Source: Jaapia argillacea MUCL 33604 (taxonomy: Eukaryota; Basidiomycota; Agaricomycetes; Jaapiales; Jaapiaceae). Taken from it: DNA of 31,738 nucleotides. Each line of letters begins with the position of its first letter. The stretch's first letter is position 1. Below are positions 1 to 9,485 of the stretch, piece by piece. A model generated the notes under the pieces. That model ran no database searches, was not told the DNA's origin, and worked only from the letters and a program-made list of their open reading frames with translations. The translations under genes and the position numbers were made by a program. The stretch lies in contig KL197737.1 in the NCBI GenBank assembly GCA_000697665.1, positions 65,188 to 96,925 on the forward strand, in the 5' to 3' direction.

Positions 1-179
1 AGTCTTGAAATTGAGCCCTCTAACTATTTGGGTCTCTTTGAGTCTCATGGATTCAGCGTAAAGACAGCTAGATGACGCCTGTCTAGATTATACTATTCAG
101 TACTCTGAGATATGAACGCCCAACTATTATGGTCTTTCTGAGTTAGAAGCCTATTTTCAAGGCCCCAAAAAGATGGCAC

Positions 180-771
180 CCTTTCTAGAAGCAGCTAGAA
201 CCGCTATGACAACTATTGGCACCTAAATAGACTCCGAGAGACAAAAATAGTAATTCTAGACCCAGACCAGATTTCCTGATGCAAGATAGCGCGAGATGGT
301 GGTGGGTATCAAAGCGAAAATTTGCTGGAGGCTGACATCTCACATTGTCGAGCAAAGGTAATGGAAAATAAGGCTGAGGGCACCAACTGAGTCAAGTGAA
401 CGACCTCCGACACGAGGTTGACCTGTAAGCACAACATCACTGCGAGGGATGGGTGTGTCGTTCCACCGCCGTGCGAAACCGGAATTGTGAATCAAGAAGA
501 ATGTATTGACATCAAAACCCATAGTAGTGATGAAGGCATGATCATTGCGACTGTGTATGAGCCGTTGCCAGGGACTGTCGATGCGAGGAAGTGGCATGAG
601 CTCAGGACGAGTGAGATACAGTCGATGACCATGGCGTCTACGAGCTTGAGCCTCCCGAGCTTCTTCAACACCAATGAAGAGGGCAGCAGCAACTACCAAG
701 AGGGCTTCATCCTCATCATCTTCATCCTGAAGGAAGGAGACATCGAGTAAATCTTGTGCAGAGTCACTCAT
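180..771 (-). pseudogene. Decayed Harbinger-like (DDE_Tnp4) transposase fragment
   Basis: The minus-strand frame starts at an ATG at 771 and stays open to a stop at 340. It resembles the N-terminal part of the basidiomycete PIF/Harbinger-like nuclease family: an acidic start, then LYLTRPELMPLPR, a WQRLI segment, FITTMGFDV, WNDTPIPRSD and TGQPRVGGRSLD. Directly after the in-frame TGA at 340-342 the same frame resumes family-like sequence (SLQQIFALIPTTISRYL), so the TGA looks like a nonsense mutation. A frameshift follows, and a last recognisable piece (GLELLF) lies at about 240-260. No catalytic DDE region remains, so this is a 5' remnant of a dead transposase. The family assignment is from memory of conserved motifs. 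No terminal repeats were found for it. Confidence 0.75.
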
Positions 772-780
772 CAGATGCGA

Positions 781-1254
781 GATTTAGAAACTTTCGGCCT
801 TGCAGTTTAGAATGTGACGACTAAGATTTTCTAAATAATTACAAATCGGTCACGAAAAAGGACTTAGAAAATAGGATCTGGAATTTGGCGTTGCAGGAAG
901 TCATCCAATGTCAAGGCGCAAATTTGAAACGTTGAGCGCTCAGGCGCTCCTTCCTAGACCACGTGTCATCTGTACACTTGGTATCTGCCTGTAGCACACT
1001 CTACTCGAATTGTTCTGCTGGCACTTTTTCTGAGATGCTTTATATGCCTTTATGGAACATACTCTCAGAGGTGAAGTTTCCCCGCAAATGTCGAGGTGGT
1101 TAGGAAATCACTTTGCGGTGAAGGAGTCATTTTAGCGGACTTTCAAATCTGCTGGACCACTCCACTGTACAGTGTACGCCACCTTTGTGCTCATACACCA
1201 GCCAATACTGAGTGTTTTTTCAGTCTAGTTGGTAGAATTATCCTTTATAGATGT
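781..1254. other. Intergenic, no gene seen
   Basis: About 470 bases lie between the transposase remnant and the GGTATGG element. I see no open frame with family resemblance, no RNA gene and no long repeat. Confidence 0.6.
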
Positions 1255-1529
1255 GCATCTCTAAAATATTGAGGTGGTATGGGGTGGTATGGACCACTGA
1301 AACCACCATACCACTTGATGTGGTATGGTGTTGGTATGGCTTGGTATGGAGACGCTATGGAGCCAGATCTTCTCGCAACACCGTCGACTGCTGATAGCTG
1401 ATTGGGCAATCGGTGAAGCCCGGCAACCAGGATTGGGAGAAATCTCCGTATATAAAAATGGTCCATATGGACCAGTTTATTGGTATGGTGCGGTATGCTG
1501 GTATGGCTCGGCCATGGTTTTACTGATGC
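1255..1529. mobile_element. Short GGTATGG-rich non-autonomous element, copy 1
   Basis: This 275-bp unit is bounded by imperfect inverted ends, GCATCTCTAAAA at 1255-1266 and the complement of GCATCAGTAAAA at 1518-1529 (10 of 12 match). Inside each end are several copies of GGTATGG or its complement, pointing inwards, and a TATATAA stretch lies in the middle. The same order of motifs occurs in reverse orientation at 27692-28049. There is no coding capacity beyond chance frames. No convincing target-site duplication was found. The structure is that of a MITE-like DNA element; the superfamily is unknown, though the ends and subterminal repeats would suit a hAT relative. Confidence 0.65.
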
Positions 1530-1781
1530 CGTTAGGAACTTTCTGACTTTCAGTGGAGTGATGTGGCCATGAATGGGAGCGCGAAATTGATTTCGGTGTA
1601 CAGAGGACACTTGGATGACTGCAACCATGAGGAACGCATCGTGGTCCCGTGAACCATTACTCAAACCTTAATTTTCTGCCGAAACGGGCGAACATGACCT
1701 TATGATACCGGCCTTCGCGCTTCCCGGTCACAGCGCCGGAGATGTCAGAACTCCTCGTTCTGTTCACCTCCATTCCTCTAC

Positions 1782-3312
1782 ATGTCTCAACCAGCTCCAG
1801 TAAAGAAGATTGGTGGTGAATATGGTGAAATTCGCGCTAACATCGACGTTGAAAGACTCGAGGCCTACATCGCGGAGCATGTGAAACGTGTCGAGGTTCC
1901 TTTAGAGATCAAGCAGTTCAAGGTACGTGAACACCGTCGTCTGCTGAGGATGTAATTGACAACAGTTGTGTAGTTTGGACAGGTGAGCTGCTAGCCGGGC
2001 TCCTCTCGCAGTCACTGATGTTGGGACCAGTCGAATCCGACTTACTTCCTGACAGACGCCAAGTAAGCTCGTTATAATTCACCTTTGAGTCGTCCAGCAC
2101 GTGCTTATCCACTCCTCCACCAGTAAACGAAGATGGGTCCTTCGCAAGAAGCCCGCAGGCCAACTCCTCTCGTCGACCGCCCACCAAATAGAGCGAGAAT
2201 TCACCATTCTGAGCGCCCTCCACAAACACAATGTCAATCCATCCACAACTCCCGACAAAATTGTACCCGTACCTGAACCCATTATTCTCTGCGAGGACAA
2301 GGGTGTCATTGGAACCCCGTTCTACATTATGGAATTTTTGGAAGGTCGTATTTTTACAGATACACGGATGTTGGAGGTTTCCCCTCAGGATCGACGAGAA
2401 TGGTGAGCCCATTTCATATAAAGTCCCCTCCGACTTCATTCGGCTTAGCCCGCACTTTCTATAGTTGGCTATCAGCTGTGAGAGCGCTCGCAGCGCTAGC
2501 TTCCCTCTCACCCGTCGCCCTTGGCTTGTCCAAGTTCGGTCCCCCAACGGCATACTTTCCTCGCCAAATCAAATCTCTCTCCCGCGTATCTCTCGCGCAG
2601 TCCCAAGCTGTGGACGTTGACACCGGGAAACCAACTGGCAAGATCCCCATGTTCGACGAAATGGTTGAATGGTACAGGAAACATCTTCCTGACGAGAATA
2701 AAACGGGGTTGCGGGTTGTCCACGGGGACTATAAACTTGATAACATGATATTCCATCCCTCCGAGAACAGAGTGATTGGAATCTTAGACTGGGAACTGTG
2801 TACGCTCGGAAGTCCCGTAAGCGTCGACCGTCTACGCAGTCTACCTCGAAAGCGCTGAATACCTGCTATTTGGCTCACAGCTCGCAGACTTAGCAAACCT
2901 GACTCAACCATGGTCAATCGACCCAATCAATGTACCCGAGGAACTTCGGGTTGGGCTGTTGAAGGGCTTCAAGAATGTTGCGGATGACGTTCCGATCCCT
3001 CTCGAGGACTTGGAGCGTGAATACTGCCTTCGAACTAACCAACCTTATCCTATCGTCGAAATGCCTTTCGCAAGAAGTTGGATGTTGTTCCGAGTCAGTG
3101 TCGCACCACACCCTCCACGCATCCTTTCGCTAATCGGTATATTCCAACAGCTGTCCATCATCGCCCAAGGCATCGCCGCCCGGTATGCCAGGCGACAAGC
3201 CAGTTCAGAGCAGGCATACTTGCACGTTCAATTATTCCCCGTCATCGGTAGACTTGCCATTTGTGTTCTTGAGGATGCTGGCTTCAAGTTTGAGGTGAAG
3301 TCGAAACTGTAA
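1782..3312 (+). CDS. Phosphotransferase family protein (APH/choline-kinase fold, ACAD10/11 N-domain-like)
   Basis: Seven exons (1782-1922, 1974-1982, 2031-2062, 2124-2402, 2465-2816, 2881-3093, 3151-3312) join in frame to 395 residues. Family features in order: QFKFGQSNPTYFL, the nucleotide-loop region near residues 48-60, assembled from three exons; VLRKKP with the ATP-binding lysine; a PVPEP and FYIMEFLEGR stretch; the catalytic loop HGDYKLDN at about 240; ILDWELCTLG, with the metal-binding aspartate at about 263; and a C-terminal ARYARRQASSE. All key residues are present, so it should be an active small-molecule kinase. In animals this fold is fused to acyl-CoA dehydrogenase in ACAD10/11, where it acts on 4-hydroxyacyl-CoA; here it stands alone, and the substrate is inferred at best. 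The start is the first ATG in frame with the conserved N-terminus. Exon 2 is only 9 nt. The gene converges with the next gene, 110 bp away. Confidence 0.93.
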
Positions 3313-3421
3313 CTCCGCGAGACTGGATACCTTGATACATGGTTATAAGTGGGATAAGGCTACATGTTGTGATATGATAATCGGAATACTATCCAGCCGA
3401 AGGTTGACACCACAAAACGCA

Positions 3422-4267
3422 TCAACACGAGCATCCTTCCCACTTCCATTCCTGAGCAAACTCCTTTGACCCCTCGGGTACCTCCCTTCGACTGTCCCAT
3501 CCTACGGCCCAGTGAGGTACTAAATTCAGCCTCTCAGCTACCTCTGGTTTCAGTCGGTACACATTTTCAGGTCTCGGCATGAACTGAGAGGTATATTCCG
3601 GATCTTCAGAAACCTCATAAGATGCTGGCGATGCACAGACATAAGCATGACCTGGAGGCTCCTTCCGCCAGTCGCATCCGCCATCAGTCGGAGGTGGCAG
3701 AGGAGCACTGGGATCGAAGGGATACTCATAGAACTCGGGTATCTCGATGTTGCAGATTGAAATGTTTGCCCAAAGTACAGGGGCACTACGGGTCCGACGC
3801 ACCACGCGAAGTAAGTCTCGGATTCACCATGAGCACTTGAGCACGTACTAGTGCATGTACACCCTCAACTTGATGGTAAACGGCAAGGGGCCTTCTTCAT
3901 CCTCTGGCCAGTCCTCGCCCTCGACAAGATCACCATCTGCGAAATCATCCCTGGTAGCCCATCGCTCGACGTATATCACGCTTCCTTCCTCACCCGTTTC
4001 TTCGTCAGCGAGCAGAAACGGAGGAACGTTACCAGGATCTTCCCCTGCAGATCCGGCCTCGTCTTGCAAACGACGCATCACATCCTCGGCGGAACAGCCG
4101 TACAGGTCTGTTCTATCTGAAACGACAAGCTTCACGAGAGGGTTGTACTGGTCGTGTGCCCCCAAAGCGAAGTCGGATTTCAGAGACTCGAGTACTGGCA
4201 GTGGGAGAGGTGAACTCAAGTAAAGTGATAGAACTTCGGGAGGACCTCCACAAAGTATAGATGGCAT
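3422..4267 (-). CDS. Uncharacterised protein, tandem family member 1
   Basis: Two exons on the minus strand, 4267-3849 and 3785-3422, with a 63-nt intron (gtacgt...tag), join in phase 2 to a 260-residue protein. I do not recognise a domain. The second copy at 7220-8050 matches it throughout: VLESLKS, LVKLVVSDRTDLYG, PPFLLADE, VERWATRD, PFTIKLR, then across the intron VLWANIS, EIPEFYEYPFDP, RPENVYRLKPEVAE and LVPHWAVGW. The start is placed at the ATG that aligns with the paralogue's start; an upstream ATG at 4303 is possible. There is no signal peptide and no membrane segment. It is probably soluble and acidic in the middle (EEGEDWPEDEEG). Intron position and phase conserved with the paralogue support the model. 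Confidence 0.75.
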
Positions 4268-4591
4268 AGTAGAGCGCTCAATACGAATGTTGGACTTTAG
4301 CACAGCCTAAGGGACTCGGTATATCTTTGACCTTATATGAGAACTTGGGTCTGGTTCCGAAGTTCATGTGACGTCAGCGAAACTGGACTCTCGACGGATC
4401 CAGGAAGACAAAAAAGCACAGAACTTGAAAGGAGGAGAATGGTAGATGGTTAGCCCATACAATGCTATCGAGTGTGCTATACAGGAATCCAGGGTGATTA
4501 GGAATGCAAGTGAGAGGGAAGGGACAAGGTCGCTTCGGAAATGTCGCCCCAGATCAAATAGTGCCAATGGAAATTTATCTGGAGGGTGTAA
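4268..4591 (-). pseudogene. 3' part of a reading frame split by the hAT-like element
   Basis: On the minus strand the frame that enters the element at 6073 resumes at 4591 and stays open to a TGA at 4364-4366, adding 75 codons if the element and one copy of the duplicated target are removed. The piece is hydrophobic in its middle (SLSLAFLITLD). It has no own start. Bases 4268-4363 are the gap to the neighbouring gene. See 6070-6492 for the 5' part. No family recognised. Confidence 0.45.
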
Positions 4592-4599
4592 ATAGGTGA
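4592..4599 (+). repeat. Target-site duplication, left copy (ATAGGTGA)
   Basis: The 8 bases ATAGGTGA immediately left of the terminal repeat recur exactly at 6073-6080, immediately right of the other end. Eight-base duplications are typical of hAT elements. Confidence 0.93.
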
Positions 4600-4621
4600 T
4601 AGAGTTAGGGGAATAACCCTC
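4600..4621 (+). repeat. Left terminal inverted repeat of the hAT-like element
   Basis: It matches the complement of 6051-6072 at 21 of 22 positions. The TTAGGGG inside it resembles a fungal telomere unit but is not repeated. Confidence 0.92.
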
Positions 4622-4785
4622 AAGTTATTAACTGTGTAGTTATTGACATGGTTTTAAACATGTATATAACCTGTTATTTACTTGAGGTCTGGGGATGGGC
4701 GGTTAATAACTCTGATAGGATTTAGATATATGGGAGGTGAGAGCCCCGCCGTTGTTGTACGACACACTTTGACCAACCTCACGCA

Positions 4786-5913
4786 ATGTCCGGATCCGTC
4801 AAGATTCTTGATTCTGGCGAGCTTGAAATAGCACTCGCAAACCTTCGTGGTCTTCTATCTGGTCTATTGTCAACGCTCTCGGAAAACGCGTACAATTTTG
4901 AAAACCACACGGTCAATAAGGTGGAGGAGGAGGATAAGGGATGTGTTGGTGCTCTCAACCACGACTTTGAGCACATCTTCTGTCCTCAAGGGCGAGTACA
5001 CGGACCAATCGAGCTCAAGGGACATGGAAAGGGCCTTGTTGCTGATGTCGACATCTTGTCAGCAGCCCTAGCTGATTTCCCGCGGGATGCAGTCCTTCAA
5101 AAGTGGGTGTCGGATCTAACAGCAGGTGCAGAGCATGCTGAGGCTGTTAGTCATCTCCATATGTTTTCCCTTCGTCATGACTGACTCTTATCCATAATAG
5201 GTGTATGTAAATCCTGGCCTGTCCCAGAGGTGTCGGTCTCGGAGCCACCACGGAAGAAGAAGAAGGGTATGAAGTCGTCATCGAAGTCGTCGTCGAATAA
5301 GAGTGTTATGCACTTGTACCATGATATCCCAAAGCCGAAGCCGAAGGGTGCAGGGGCTCCCATCTGTCCAGTGCTCAATACTGTATCCACGCTTACAACT
5401 CGCATCTCTGATTATCAAAAGTCTCACATCTATCGATGCAATGGAGGAGCTGAGAAGGGATGTATGCAAACCTGGCCATGTCCGAGACAGAAGCCACGTG
5501 TCCTCAAGCACACTCGGTCTTGCCAATATCTTAGTCAAGAGCCCCACACCACCTCTGACAAGGCCCTTGGAGCTGATGCTCCGAGCAAGCGGGTCGAGAA
5601 GAATGTACAATTGTTCGGAGGAACCAGAGGTGATGATACTGAGGCTTCGGAGGCTACAAACGACGCAGATCCAGCAGGTGAACTAGGCCGAGAGTGGGAA
5701 GACCAGAACGATGATCAGGACGACGAGGATTCACCTCGTCTAGGAGATTCAGCCCCGGTCGAGTCATCTTTAAACATCAAATCGCTAACCGTTCTCGATG
5801 TTTTGTCGGACACACCGCGAACCACTGCCGCGTCAGTCTCTTCGACCTCTCGGGCAGTCGACAAGATTTTTGCTCCCAAATGCGCTCCCACAGAAGCCTA
5901 TTGGACCATGTAG
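4786..5913 (+). CDS. Truncated hAT-type transposase N-terminus with zinc-finger-like motif
   Basis: Exon 1 starts at the ATG at 4786 (MSGSVKILDSGELE) and runs to about 5145; an intron follows with its acceptor at about 5200 or 5220 (both give an open junction), and exon 2 ends at 5913, giving roughly 350 residues. Exon 2 begins with a basic run (PPRKKKKGMKSSSKSSS, probable nuclear signal), then a cysteine/histidine cluster around IYRCNGG, GCMQTWPCPRQKP and RVLKHTRSC, which looks like the BED-like DNA-binding module of fungal hAT proteins. An acidic, serine-rich tail ends in a stop at 5911-5913. The DDE/RNase-H core and the C-terminal hAT dimerisation region are absent. It lies wholly inside the element's terminal repeats. 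It may be a relic or a DNA-binding competitor of a full transposase; that is inference. Confidence 0.7.
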
Positions 5914-6050
5914 AGTATGTGGAGAGTCGACTTACTTGTACATACAAAAAAATTCGCCTACGCAATATTTGGTTAATAACTAGTCAAATACCTGGTTATA
6001 ACCAGGCCCTCGATCCCACCTCCGGTTAATAACGTGTGACTAACCTTGGG

Positions 6051-6072
6051 GAGAGTTATTCCCCTAACTCTA
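6051..6072 (-). repeat. Right terminal inverted repeat of the hAT-like element
   Basis: Complement of the left end with one mismatch. On the minus strand its first three bases TAG give an immediate stop codon to the interrupted host frame. Confidence 0.92.
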
Positions 6073-6492
6073 ATAGGTGAGCCCTCCAGAATTGTTGGAC
6101 AAGAGGGCAGCACCAACCGGGTAGTTATAGGTCCCTTTGGAGAGATCGATGAGCAAGCAAAGAATGGATATCACGATAGCCACGAACGCGAGGACAGGTG
6201 TGATCCAAACCACAAAACGTCGAATGTGGTCCAGACAACATCGAATCGTTGCCTTGATTCCGTGATATACCTGCCGAAGGATGAAGAAGACCTCTTCAAA
6301 GAACATTTCGATCTCATTGGTTGGTATCTCTCCTTGCCGGGATGTGGAAACCCTTTCGAAGATGCTACAGGTGCAAGTCTCGTGTGACGAATGTCGGGTG
6401 GGTGATGTCAAAGCTGGAAATCCCAAGGAGCCTAGGGCTGAGCGCGGTCGACGTGACGAGGTACTTTCGGGACACGTACATCGAGGATCCAT
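6070..6492 (-). CDS. Small putative membrane protein, 3' end cut off by transposon insertion
   Basis: The minus-strand frame from the ATG at 6492 codes for 140 residues: a cysteine-containing start (MDPRCTCPES), a Ser/Arg-rich stretch, an ETCTC motif, an amphipathic segment and one strong membrane segment near residues 105-125 (FVVWITPVLAFVAIVISILC). The stop TAG is the first three bases of the hAT-like element. Without the element, the frame would continue for 75 more codons to 4364. I know no family. The open frame on both sides of the insertion supports a real gene, but splicing and an upstream exon cannot be excluded. Confidence 0.45.
   Translation of the reverse strand: MDPRCTCPESTSSRRPRSALGSLGFPALTSPTRHSSHETCTCSIFERVSTSRQGEIPTNEIEMFFEEVFFILRQVYHGIKATIRCCLDHIRRFVVWITPVLAFVAIVISILCLLIDLSKGTYNYPVGAALLSNNSGGLTY
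6073..6080 (+). repeat. Target-site duplication, right copy (ATAGGTGA)
   Basis: Exact copy of 4592-4599. Confidence 0.93.
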
Positions 6493-7219
6493 AAAGCACG
6501 GGAAGGTTGAAACACTGAGTTTTGAGAATTCGTCAAGGCACAAAAATATAGGTGGATGATGTGGCGAGGGGTGTAAATTAGTACATGATCACATTGCACG
6601 TTCGTCCAGTTATATAGCAACTCCAAGGCTCAGAAGTACTTGGCTAGACAAAAGACCGAGAGACAAGGGGATGGGTTTGCGGGTCCATCACGTGATCTTT
6701 CAGACCGTTAAGCAGGGAGCTAAGCGGCGGAAAGTTCCACCACAATCGTTGAGAATGGTGTCAATGAGGAGTGATTGCAACATCTGCGGGGAGGTGAACC
6801 GAGTGGCGCGAATTTGGATTTTATCGGGCTCTCCCATCCGTGGGTGGCGGCGACATCGCAATCGGAGGGCAGGGGGCCTCGGACTGGATTCGGCCAAGTT
6901 GCCTCCAGCCAGGCTAGGGAACAAGGGAAGTATCACGTTATTTGTAAATTCTCGGTATTCTTGCAACGCCTAGTCACCACAGCGTCACTGAGACACAAGT
7001 CAACGGAAGAGGCATCAAGGGGATTGGGGAAGAAGATTCAGAGTCTTCTCTACCATTGAAGGCGACCCTCTGGGTCGTAAAAACGCGAATGGCCGTTGCG
7101 AAGGCGGAAACGGCTGCTACATCCTCGAGAGACCAGATTCTACCCCATTAGCTATTTTAACGCATGTAGTTTCAAGAGTACCTTCCGACGTATAGGAAAC
7201 AAAATGTCCGAAACTAGTG
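6493..7219. other. Intergenic, no supported gene
   Basis: Overlapping frames of 60-110 codons exist on both strands (for example 6671-6973 plus and 6700-6966 minus), but none has recognisable motifs or clear exon borders. No RNA gene seen. Confidence 0.5.
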
Positions 7220-8050
7220 TCATGACACATCCCATTTCCAAGGCTGCGTGAACTCCATGGCACCTTTTAGCCCGTATCTCCGACCCTCCCAAGCCACTGT
7301 CCAGTGAGGAACCAGACCCAACTCTTCCGCCACCTGAGGCTTCAGCCGATATACCTTCTCCGGTCGTGAAACGAATCGCGATGTATGCACGGGATCATGT
7401 GAGGTTTCGAATGAACGAGGCGCCGCACATATGTAAGCGTCGCCTGGATATTTCGTGGACCAACGGCGACGATCAGCGGGAAGAGGCCGAAGAGGGCCGG
7501 TTGGATCAAAGGGAACCTCGAATAGGTCGGGTATCTCGAACTTCGACATGGAGAGGTTTGCCCATAGCAGTGGGACACTGATGATTCGTAAGTAATGGGC
7601 GCGAGGAGGAAGCTTAACGGGCGGCGAAACCTACTCGGCGATGTCGATTCGTAATTTGATGGTGAACGGCAATTTGGCATGTCTCCCCTTCGGCCAGTCC
7701 TTCTGCTCAACTAACCCCCCTTCCCGAAACAGGTCTCTTGTAGCCCACTTCTCCACGAATACGACTTCCCCCGTGGCAACAGTATGCTCATCGGCCAAAA
7801 TGAACGGAGGCAATTTGTGTGGATCATTGCCTCTGGTTGAAGCTTCCTCCTGAAGACGACACATGATGGCTTCGGAAGACCAGCCATATAGGTCAGTTCT
7901 TTCGGAGACGACGAGTTTCAGTAAGGGGTCGTATTTTTCGAATGCACCCCGGCCAAAACCTGACTTGAGGGATTCGACAGTGGATGGCGGGAGTGCGGAA
8001 GTAGCATAGAGAATGAGGGCCTCTGGAGCTCCTCGGATAATGAACGCCAT
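7220..8050 (-). CDS. Uncharacterised protein, tandem family member 2
   Basis: Two exons, 8050-7635 and 7577-7220, separated by a 57-nt intron (gtaggt...cag), give 257 residues. The protein aligns end to end with member 1 at 3422-4267; by eye about half the residues are identical. Shared blocks include STVESLKS, LLKLVVSERTDLYG, PPFILADE, VEKWATRD, PFTIKLRI, then LLWANLS, EIPDLFEVPFDP, RPEKVYRLKPQVAE and LVPHWTVAW. The intron lies at the same codon and in the same phase (2). I chose the ATG at 8050 because it aligns with the paralogue; the frame is open further upstream with other ATGs. No function is suggested by motifs. The two copies are same-strand neighbours separated by the interrupted gene and the transposon. 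Confidence 0.75.
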
Positions 8051-9485
8051 AATGTCGACTCGTAGGATGTGGTGTGTCGTTTTGTGGTCGCCCCAAGGAC
8101 ACTTGCCCTCCATATATCCGGCCACGTCAAGCACGAGACAAAAGCATGGCTTAGAATCGGTACAGCAGCTCAGGGATGGAACTCTGGCCCGTGAGTTGAG
8201 AAGTCACCTAGGCGGAACTCGACTCACAGAACTCGATAGAGCTCGCGGAGGCAGAGGGGCGAAGTCATGGCGTGATAGGTGGTGTTGCTATCCAAACTTG
8301 ACGAGGCTCCAGTGCAGAAGCTGTTGGTTGGGGGTTTCGCCGCCGAAAGAGGGTGGTTGAGTCTGGTCTCTATCCAGCCCAGAACATATGAATTTCCAAC
8401 TGTTCGATCGTGACCCTAACCTCTCACGAATATTCCCCTTCATCGAAACTTTCCATCCAAGACAATTAATCCTGGTCGATCGACGCAACAGCATTGCGGG
8501 AAGGTTGTAATATTAGGTAGTTAAAATCATGAGGGAGGCTTGTCCGTCTTGAGGCTGAGGCCGAGGCGCTTGCGGGGTACTCGCACAAGCAACGCAGAAA
8601 TCGCAGCCCAGGTCCTGGAACATGCCTTTTTGATCCGAACCCAGCGGGATGACGGATGTACAGCAACAATACCTGCTGCTCCCGATCCGTCCTTTGAGTT
8701 TTCTGGATGTAAAGGATTGAATTGGCTTCGTTGATTCTTGAATGGAAGCCTTGTTGTGCGATCGAGACGTCATTCTTGACGCCGTCATGCTGCCTAGACA
8801 AGGTCGAGATGCAGGATGGGACGGCGTACTTGTATCGTCGATGACCGTCGACAGTCAGAGCCAATCTTGTCAGTTGTAGAACACTGCCCAGATGAACGCA
8901 AGGAGCGAATGGCGTTTGTCCTGAAGAAGTCGATCCCGCAGTGGCGCAGGTCACCAAATGAGGGCCGAATAAGCAATACAAGAGTAGAACTGGACGTCCA
9001 ATGGCACAACAGGTGGACGCAAGGGTGGGAACCAAACCGTCCGCCGAGTTGCATGCATTCGTCACAAGCAGATCTCAAAAGTACAGCGGGGGTGCGCTCG
9101 CTAGTAGTGGAGGATCGTTCGACGTTTCAGCGGTGGACGTAGCTCTAGGGTCGAAGTAGGAGAGGTGGAGAGGCCCAATCTAGTTGATCGGGTACCACAG
9201 GCCTTGCGAAGGGGGAGGTAATGGCAAATTCGCCAACACTGCTCCCTAATTATTACTGCGCCGTTCTCCAGATCGGTTGGGGTACAGACCCGCCTTACAT
9301 AATTTATCTGTTGGCTCGTTTATCCGGGATGAAACATTGCAAAGAAATCCTTGACAACGAAGACCGGGACACGTCGAAAAGACTCGAAATAAGTAAGTTG
9401 GGAGAGACCAGATTCCAAGCTGGCCAGAGTCTACGCATCCTGGTCATCTAGATGCCGCGACGATGTGACGTGTGTGACATCAATT
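8051..9485. other. 1.4-kb stretch with no supported gene
   Basis: The longest frame is on the minus strand (8466-9065, 199 codons). It contains an alternating Ala/Ser run (SASASASRR) and no recognised motif. Other frames overlap it on both strands. It could be a small orphan gene or chance. No RNA gene or repeat noted. Confidence 0.45.

Larger units (their letters stand above)
4600..6072 (+). mobile_element. hAT-like DNA transposon, 1,473 bp, complete ends
   Basis: The ends are inverted repeats: 18 identical bases (TAGAGTTAGGGGAATAAC), then one mismatch and CTC, at 4600-4621 and 6051-6072. They are flanked by a perfect 8-bp duplication ATAGGTGA. Subterminal GTTAATAAC motifs occur near both ends (about 4624-4632 reversed, 4701-4710, 5971-5980, 6024-6033), a usual place for transposase binding. 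The element carries one spliced gene (4786-5913) that encodes only a zinc-finger-like N-terminal part and no catalytic or dimerisation domain, so it is probably non-autonomous. The clean duplication and near-identical ends suggest recent insertion. Confidence 0.92.

Noticed and set aside
1245-1664. Minus-strand ORF of 139 codons with a WYGG-rich tail resembling the ORF over 27665-28094
   Set aside because: The similarity comes from the shared GGTATGG repeats of the two short elements, not from a protein gene.
4600-4621. TTAGGGG in the terminal repeat as a telomere-like sequence
   Set aside because: It occurs once per end, is part of an inverted repeat and is flanked by a target duplication, so it belongs to the transposon.
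8466-9065. Minus-strand ORF of 199 codons as a gene
   Set aside because: No ATG-supported start with family similarity, overlapping frames on the other strand, and no splice context; kept only as a note in the intergenic entry.
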